Of a stretch of DNA of 64,000 nt, positions 58,217 to 64,000 are shown piece after piece. Below the pieces are notes generated by a model. That model saw only the letters and a list, made by a program, of their open reading frames with translations, made no database searches and had not been told where the DNA came from. The stretch spans positions 868,001-932,000 of the forward strand of contig JADDTR010000003.1 of NCBI GenBank assembly GCA_015345905.1, given 5' to 3'. The DNA comes from Aotearoamyces nothofagi. Lineage: Eukaryota > Ascomycota > Leotiomycetes > Leotiales > Tympanidaceae. Both the position numbers and the translations under genes were made by a program. How positions within the stretch are numbered: the first letter of the stretch is position 1; the number at the start of each line of letters is the position of its first letter.

Positions 58217-59995
58217 AAGACACAACAGGTTTACAACGGCGTACGGAAATCATTAGGCGTTCAGGATAGGCTCAAAGCAAGCCACGCCTTTGCAATCTCT
58301 TGTCGATCTTTTGCGGCATACCTTCGGGATACCAATACGACACCACATACTGGACAGAACTCTCACTCACTTGCTCAATGTCATTTCTCTCAGTGTCATT
58401 TCTTCTGCTGGCTCTTATAGCCCGCTGACTCGAGAGTCAGATTTATATGACAGGTTTTTTCTACCATCATCTCCTTACTAAGCTAGAGCTTAATGTCTAC
58501 ACGAGTCACTGCACTCGGTCACTCTGTATTTCCAGAATTTTTCATTGTACCATTATCAGTTCTACAGTTCTGTCACAAGGCTGCCGGACGATTTTCAGTC
58601 TGCTGCATGGAGCGCCGGGGTCGCTGTATGTATGTTGGAGAGTGAGGCTTATTGTCTCAGATGGCTTAGATAGCAAGGCACATGCAACTAAGTAAATTCA
58701 AACCCCTGCTGAACTTTTCAAGGTGCCGTGAAATAAGTGTTGAGGTGCACGAGTCGCGTCGCTGGGAAAGACATCAGGTCTTCACCGCCAGAGTGACGAT
58801 ATAAAGATGGTAAACAAGGGGTTCGGTTGGCTGGGCAAAGAAAAGGAGGAGGGTCCTTGCAGGCGATCCCCGCTGTTACGGATGATCCCCGGCATGACCT
58901 TCCACGTTGGAACCGTTGTGCTGGGACTGGCGTCTTGGAAGTCACGACCAGAACTGTCACGACGCATCAAGAGCAGCTCTTCACACCTCCAAAAGATTCC
59001 CTCCAACAGGCAGAGCCTGACGCACCACCCGATCTCTCGAATAAGCAGTACCCAGCACCGCACCATATGCCGCATCGAGGAACCAAACGCACACTCTCTC
59101 GTCACATATATATTTTTTTCTTGGCTTACTCTGCCTGCCTGCGCATCCCTCCAGTGCATGAACCCCGGCCGCAGGCAGCCTCGTCCGTGTGTAGGTTTGC
59201 AGACTTCCGCACGCACAGTCCCCCCCCCCCCCTTCCTCTCGGCGCCGGTCGCGCCTGGTAAGTACAGTAAGATGAAATATGAATATCCAACCTCTCTCTC
59301 CCCCCCCCCCTCCCCCAAGTCACGAGAGGCGGCATCTGTGTGGCCGAGCGCCAGTCGGGAATGAAGAGAAAATGAAACGGGCAGAGCAGGGCGAGACAGG
59401 ACGTCTCCAAGGGCACTACTGTATTGTGAAACGAAATTTGCAATTTCAGCAGAGCACATGGTTTGTGGGGGGAGGGATCCAAAGCGTCGACGATCTGCCG
59501 AGAGCAGATTATGTCACTTTGTGTTATTACGGGCGGGCTTGTCACGGGCGCGGCAGGGATGGATGGATAATGCTCTGCCTCCCTGCCTGGGCTGGCTGGA
59601 AGGGAAAGGAGTGCTGTAAAGTCTGTAGTCTCTGTAGAGTAGTGAGCGTCTCTCCTGGCACGGCACCAAGGCGTCGGCGATTCAACGGCGCAACTTCTTG
59701 TAATCTCTGGGCAACGGCCCCAGGACGAAGGAGAAGATTAGGCTTAGCAGCCATGGCCGGATGCGGAAAGGGAAGTGCTGTGTGCTGGGGGGGGGCCACA
59801 ACCCAAAGAGATGCCCAGGCAAGAGATGCCCAGGCAGGCGTCGCTGTGGAAGTTGAGTTTACAGTACATACAGACTTGTCTCTGGCCCCTTTGAGCGGGA
59901 TCGACGACGGGAGTTCTGGTTTCGGGGGGAGGGGGGGAGGAGGGAGGGCGGGCGCTGAGAGGGTTGGGATTGCCGGCTGGAGAGGGGGAGCCGAA

Positions 59996-60030
59996 TGGCG
60001 ATGGCGATGGGATGGGATGGGATGGGATGG
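59996..60030. repeat. GGGAT/GGCGAT tandem repeat
   Basis: GATGGC units pass into four GATGG units. Confidence 0.85.
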
Positions 60031-60460
60031 ATGGGTGGTAGAGGGCAAGACTTGCGCGCTGCAGAGGTGGCGGAGCGGGCTGGGAGGCAGGGTCCGGGCC
60101 TGAGGGAAGGCGCGGTGGGCGTTGTGGGGGATCGCTGTGGCGGACGGTGGGTGGATGGACGAGGTGGGGGCCGCTGGCTTTGGGGCGTCGGCGGGTGCCT
60201 GGCCTGCCGTAGTGAAGTACGGTCGTGTACAGACACTCCTGTCCTGTACAGCACTACGGCACTACGGCACTACTGCACTGCTGCACTGCTGCACCACCGC
60301 ACGGCTGTCCTGTGCTGTCCTGTGCTGTCCTGTGTCCTGGCAGCCCTGCCCCCGGCCTGTGGGTTCGCCGGACGGCGCACTGACTTGGGCGTTGGCGGGC
60401 AAAACGTCGAGTGCAGGCGTGGCCGGCCTACTCTGAGCCGGCAGGGCACGGCTGCCAGAA

Positions 60461-60510
60461 CACAGGACACCACAGGACATCACAGGACATCACAGGACAT
60501 CACAGGACAT
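60461..60510. repeat. CACAGGACAT 10-bp tandem repeat
   Basis: Five head-to-tail copies, the first with one mismatch. Confidence 0.95.
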
Positions 60511-61038
60511 GGCTGGCGGTGTGTCCAGGGATGGGGAAGCGCGATGCTATTCCCATTCTTTTCCCTTCCGAGCCTCTCTTGCCTGCTGCCTCCTAGCCTG
60601 GCCAGTGAGAGTGGAGGGGGAGGCGGGCCCCACCGCGCTTGGCCGGATCCCGCATGTCTCAGAGGAAGATGAAACGCCAAGACGTCGATCTTCGGCAGCA
60701 GCGGTAGACTAAAAGCCTCGCGCGCCCTGCTAGCTGAGATTGCGCGCGGTGGTGACGGGCTGCCGGGCGGATATCTGGATGTTTGATTGAGGCCGCTGCG
60801 ACCAGCTGGCGGAGGCAAGGTGGCCGGCCGCCCCAAGGGAGCCACGCACGACCAGATGGGCATGTGGGCTTCGTCTCGGCATTTGCGCCCTGCAATCGGC
60901 CTCCTGGCCTCTCCTCTCTCTGGCCCGGAGCGCGCTTCGGGGACCTGCCTGATCCTGCCATCTTCAACCCCGAGCCTCCTCCGGCCCTGCCCTTTCCTGT
61001 AAGCCGGATACGAAGAGAGAGAGATGGGACGGGAGATG

Positions 61039-61075
61039 AGGGACGAGAGGGGACGAGAGGGGACGAGAGGGGACG
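61039..61075. repeat. GGGGACGAGA 10-bp tandem repeat
   Basis: Three full units and part of a fourth. Confidence 0.9.
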
Positions 61076-62982
61076 GATTCTTCCGTAGCACTACTTCGCA
61101 TCTAAGAGCAGCAGTCAGGACATGTGCCTGGAGGGGACGCTGCTGACCTCTTACGTACTGCGCTGCTGGGAGCTCGGAAGAAGTAACCGGACAGCCTTGC
61201 TGCGAGATGAACGACGACGCAGCAGCACTCGAGACCCAAGGCCGACGGGTAGACAAGGAGGGTCAGGTAGCCTCGTCTTTCCGATCGGCCTTGATGGAGA
61301 GACGGAGGGAGCCGCAGCAGTAGTATATACAGGAGTAGTATATGCAGTGGTGTAGAGCACAGTAGTAGGTATTTGGCCATGTCGCAGCACAGTATGCGCC
61401 CTCACTCACCTCTTCACCTCAACCCCTCAGCCTCAGACTTTCCTCGACATCAAAGGTCCTGCTTGTCGTGGTGTGAGGCGTCTACGAAATCACACGAGTC
61501 TCTCCGCCCTCCGCCGCAGGCCTCTCTGGACGAATCAAGCGGCGAGCTGGCCGCCTCCATAATCCAGGCCGGAAGAGGCATGAAATAGGCTCCGACTGGC
61601 ACCAGAAGATGAAGGGTTCCATAATTCCCAGGGCACCTTCCACTTCTTCGACTTCTCCCACTTCCACTACCATGTTCGTATCCGTAGCTCTTATCCGCAG
61701 CTCTGCCATGTGTCTACTGGGTATGGTCTACTGTGTATAGTCTACTGTGTATAGTCTCTGTGCTCGAGCAGAGTAGCTAGCTTCTGCTTCGCGCGTGACT
61801 CGCGACGTGCATGGGAGGAAAAGTAGAATCATGATAATATCAATTGGTAAAGATGGCATAATAAGCATACAGTACTGTACCTGTAGATTAGACACTGTCA
61901 CTGTGCCCTCCCTGGTCGCTTCTGGCTCATTTTTTTCTTTTTTCTTTTTTTCCCTCTCCGGAAACGTGCCCTTCCGTATCCGCAAGCCGACGGTTGACGC
62001 CAGCATACGGCTGTCACTGGGCCGTAGAGCCGCGTGTACAGCAGTACGGAGACTGAACTATGTGTGCTGTGTCATTTTTAGAAGTCTCCGTTTGCTGCAC
62101 TATACGTAAAGCGCCCGAGGATCCAGGTGCACTGCACGGTAGTCCTAACGTGAGCGTTGAGGATCGAGGATCGAGAATCAAGACTTGGCAACGCTCACCT
62201 TGAGGCTCGAATCTGATTGCAAGCTTCTTACCCCAAGCTCCCACGTACTGTAGCGTACTAGTTTTAGAGTTGGTACGTTGCGTACTCGGGTACTTCGACA
62301 TCCCGTCACCAAACAGCAGCAGGCCAGCGCGCCAGACTGCACAACTTGCCACGAGCAGCCTCCTGCCCTCTCAACTGCTCTCTCTGTTGCCACTTACGAG
62401 CCGTGCCCGAGGCATTCCAGTCATCAGCCGTCAGTCATCAGTGGTGGCCAGGATAAGAGACGCAAATACGTGTGTCTTGGAGATGCAATGTACTACTGTA
62501 CGTACTGTATTCGTACCCAGAAGAGAAAAGCGGAGAAAGCGTCCGTCGCCGATAGAGCCGACGATAGGCTATCTAAACAAGGGGTGGGTTGTTTCGTCCG
62601 GGGGGGCCTGTCGTCAGCCTGTCGCTGGTCTCGTTGCTGGTCTCGACCCCACCTTTGCTGTCCCCGATCGCGCGGTGATTGGCCGCCGGTGGGGCCAGCG
62701 CAGACGGCAGGGGAGAGGCAGGCACGACAGGGGCGGCAGGGAGCGCACGGGGCATGTAATCTGATGGTCTGCGATGGTGTGCGATGGCCTGCGCGCGCCG
62801 ATGTAGAATGACGTAGGGACGTCGAACCCGCAGAAATGCGAGTGGAGGTGACTGGACTGCCCGTCTTCTGCCTCGCTGTGTGCTGTGTCTGTCGCCCGGC
62901 GGGTGTGGGTGCACGCACGGCATTGCTGTACGTACTGTACTGTATTTCTATCGAGGTAGCTAGCTTACTGCACAGTACACAC

Positions 62983-63056
62983 AGTCTGTCTGTCAGTCAG
63001 TCAGTCAGTCTGTCTGTCAGTCAGTCTGTCTGTCTGTCAGTCAGTCTGTCTGTCTG
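62983..63056. repeat. CTGT/CAGT tetranucleotide microsatellite
   Basis: About 18 tetranucleotides alternate in blocks of CTGT and CAGT, giving a higher-order 16-base pattern. Confidence 0.9.
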
Positions 63057-64000
63057 CACATCGTATCCCTCCCTCCCTCCTCCTCCCCGGCTCTGCCTGG
63101 GAAGAACGAGGCCGCAGCCGGTGATGTCAGCGGGGGGTCTGAATGCTGCCGCGCCGACAAGCTGGCACCTCGAGAGGCATTCCGGACATTCCAAGACTGT
63201 GCATGTTGATCCGCGAGGCTAAGTGATCCAAGCTCAGAGCTCCCGAGGGCGCTCAGATGCCGGTCAGATCGACACCGGCAGAGCATCTCTCTCCAGTACC
63301 TTATTCTCTGGTCGCGGCATATCGTATATCGCGAGCTCGTCGGCCACGGCCCTGATTGATTGTGTCGAGTATTCACGTCCAAGAGCGCAGAGGGGACGTA
63401 AGGCACTCACCCGCACCAACGGCGCCGGAGACCGGAGAGGAGGGGCGCGGCTCCAGCGATTAGCATTTGCTTCCGGGAGTCTGTGGCCCTGTGGCCCTGT
63501 GGCCCCAGCATACCTGCGTACAGTACAGTACCTATCGAGTGCAATACACCTTACCTACAGCACACCGTAGTTAGTACCTACCGTACAGTACCTTGGGGAG
63601 GTCCCTGCCCTACCCTACGAGAGCCTGCCACACAGGATTCCGTATCAGAGCCAGCCAAAGACGAAGCTCCGAGGTATAGCCTGTAGTCGAGTCGACCCTA
63701 TCTGTACTGTATGTACTGCCGCACCTTAATTCCGCCTGATACCGTGCAGTACAGCGCGGTACAGTGCAGTCCGTGTCTGTCTACCTTGCCGTAGGTGCCT
63801 GTCTACCTCAGGTGGGTATAGTACGTGCCATTTGCAGTGCCCGCCTTGCTACAGGTACTGTACCTAGCCTAGCCTTGTCTACCTTGCCACCCACCACCAG
63901 GTCCCCTCGCATGCCTGCCGAAATGGGCATCGTCACTATCTACCTACCTTAGCATCAACACTACAGTACTGCTGCACTGCAGTCTACAGTCATCTACTCC

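Larger units (their letters stand above)
58217..64000. other. gene-free island 3, GC-rich and repeat-rich, to the window end
   Basis: 5.8 kb with many long frames on both strands, none with family-like sequence. Homopolymer C runs (59220-59232, 59302-59318) and several tandem arrays occur. From about 61,860 to the end, GTACTGTA/TACAGTAC words and CTACCTACC runs become dense, as in island 1. I see no tRNA, no transposon ends and no telomeric repeat. Confidence 0.6.

Noticed and set aside
58782-61256. Long frames of 130-270 codons on both strands in island 3
   Set aside because: They overlap each other on opposite strands, lack family motifs and consist of Pro/Arg/Gly-rich composition expected from GC-rich DNA.
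1-64000. tRNA genes, rRNA, CRISPR arrays, transposon ends, telomere repeats
   Set aside because: I looked for GGTTCGAATCC-like T loops on both strands, regular spacer arrays, terminal inverted or long direct repeats, and TTAGGG runs, and saw none that held up. A weak or diverged copy could be missed by eye.

Overview
The window reads as nuclear DNA of a filamentous ascomycete (Pezizomycotina). Genes sit on both strands with short spliceosomal introns of 43-128 bases. These have GTAAGT/GTATGT-type donors, CTAAC-like branch sites and YAG acceptors. Several products are fungal-type: Sec9, Rax2, Lcl3, Pkr1, and a SesB/SERAC1-like hydrolase joined to ankyrin repeats. I cannot assign the class from sequence alone. 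I rebuilt exon structures by eye and kept only junctions that restore one frame and the expected family sequence. In each model the summed exon length divides by three.

Layout. 0-24 kb is gene-dense: FYVE-RING ubiquitin ligase (+), SesB-like hydrolase/ankyrin protein (-), Sec9 SNARE (-), GTPBP1-like GTPase (+), Dhr2-like DEAH helicase (-), TauD-like dioxygenase (+), a small Cys-containing protein (-), SDHAF3/Acn9 (-), Mtq2 methyltransferase (+), SmD1 (-), Pkr1 (-), and a large F-box protein (-). About 24.6-29.3 kb is a gene-free, partly GC-rich island full of short words such as GTACAGTAC. A C2H2 zinc-finger factor (+) follows at 29.3-30.8 kb. 30.8-34.4 kb is empty apart from debris of a sugar-transporter-like gene. 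APC2 (+) lies at 34.4-37.2 kb. 37.2-41.1 kb is a second island with several tandem arrays. 41-58 kb is gene-dense again: RING protein (+), one-helix membrane protein (-), APH/ACAD11-type kinase (-), Utp12/Dip2 (-), ARPC2 (+), Lcl3 (+), Rax2 (+). 58.2-64 kb is a third GC-rich, repeat-rich island with no convincing gene.

The content is mainly housekeeping: ribosome and snoRNP biogenesis (Dhr2, Utp12), splicing (SmD1), translation termination (Mtq2), secretion and vacuole (Sec9, FYVE-RING, Pkr1), polarity and actin (Rax2, ARPC2), cell cycle (APC2) and mitochondria (SDHAF3, Lcl3). No secondary-metabolite cluster, tRNA, rRNA, CRISPR array or recognisable transposon was seen. The most unusual items are the hydrolase-ankyrin protein, which resembles a fungal NLR without its NACHT module, and the islands with their shared vocabulary of short palindromic words and 9-10 bp tandem arrays.
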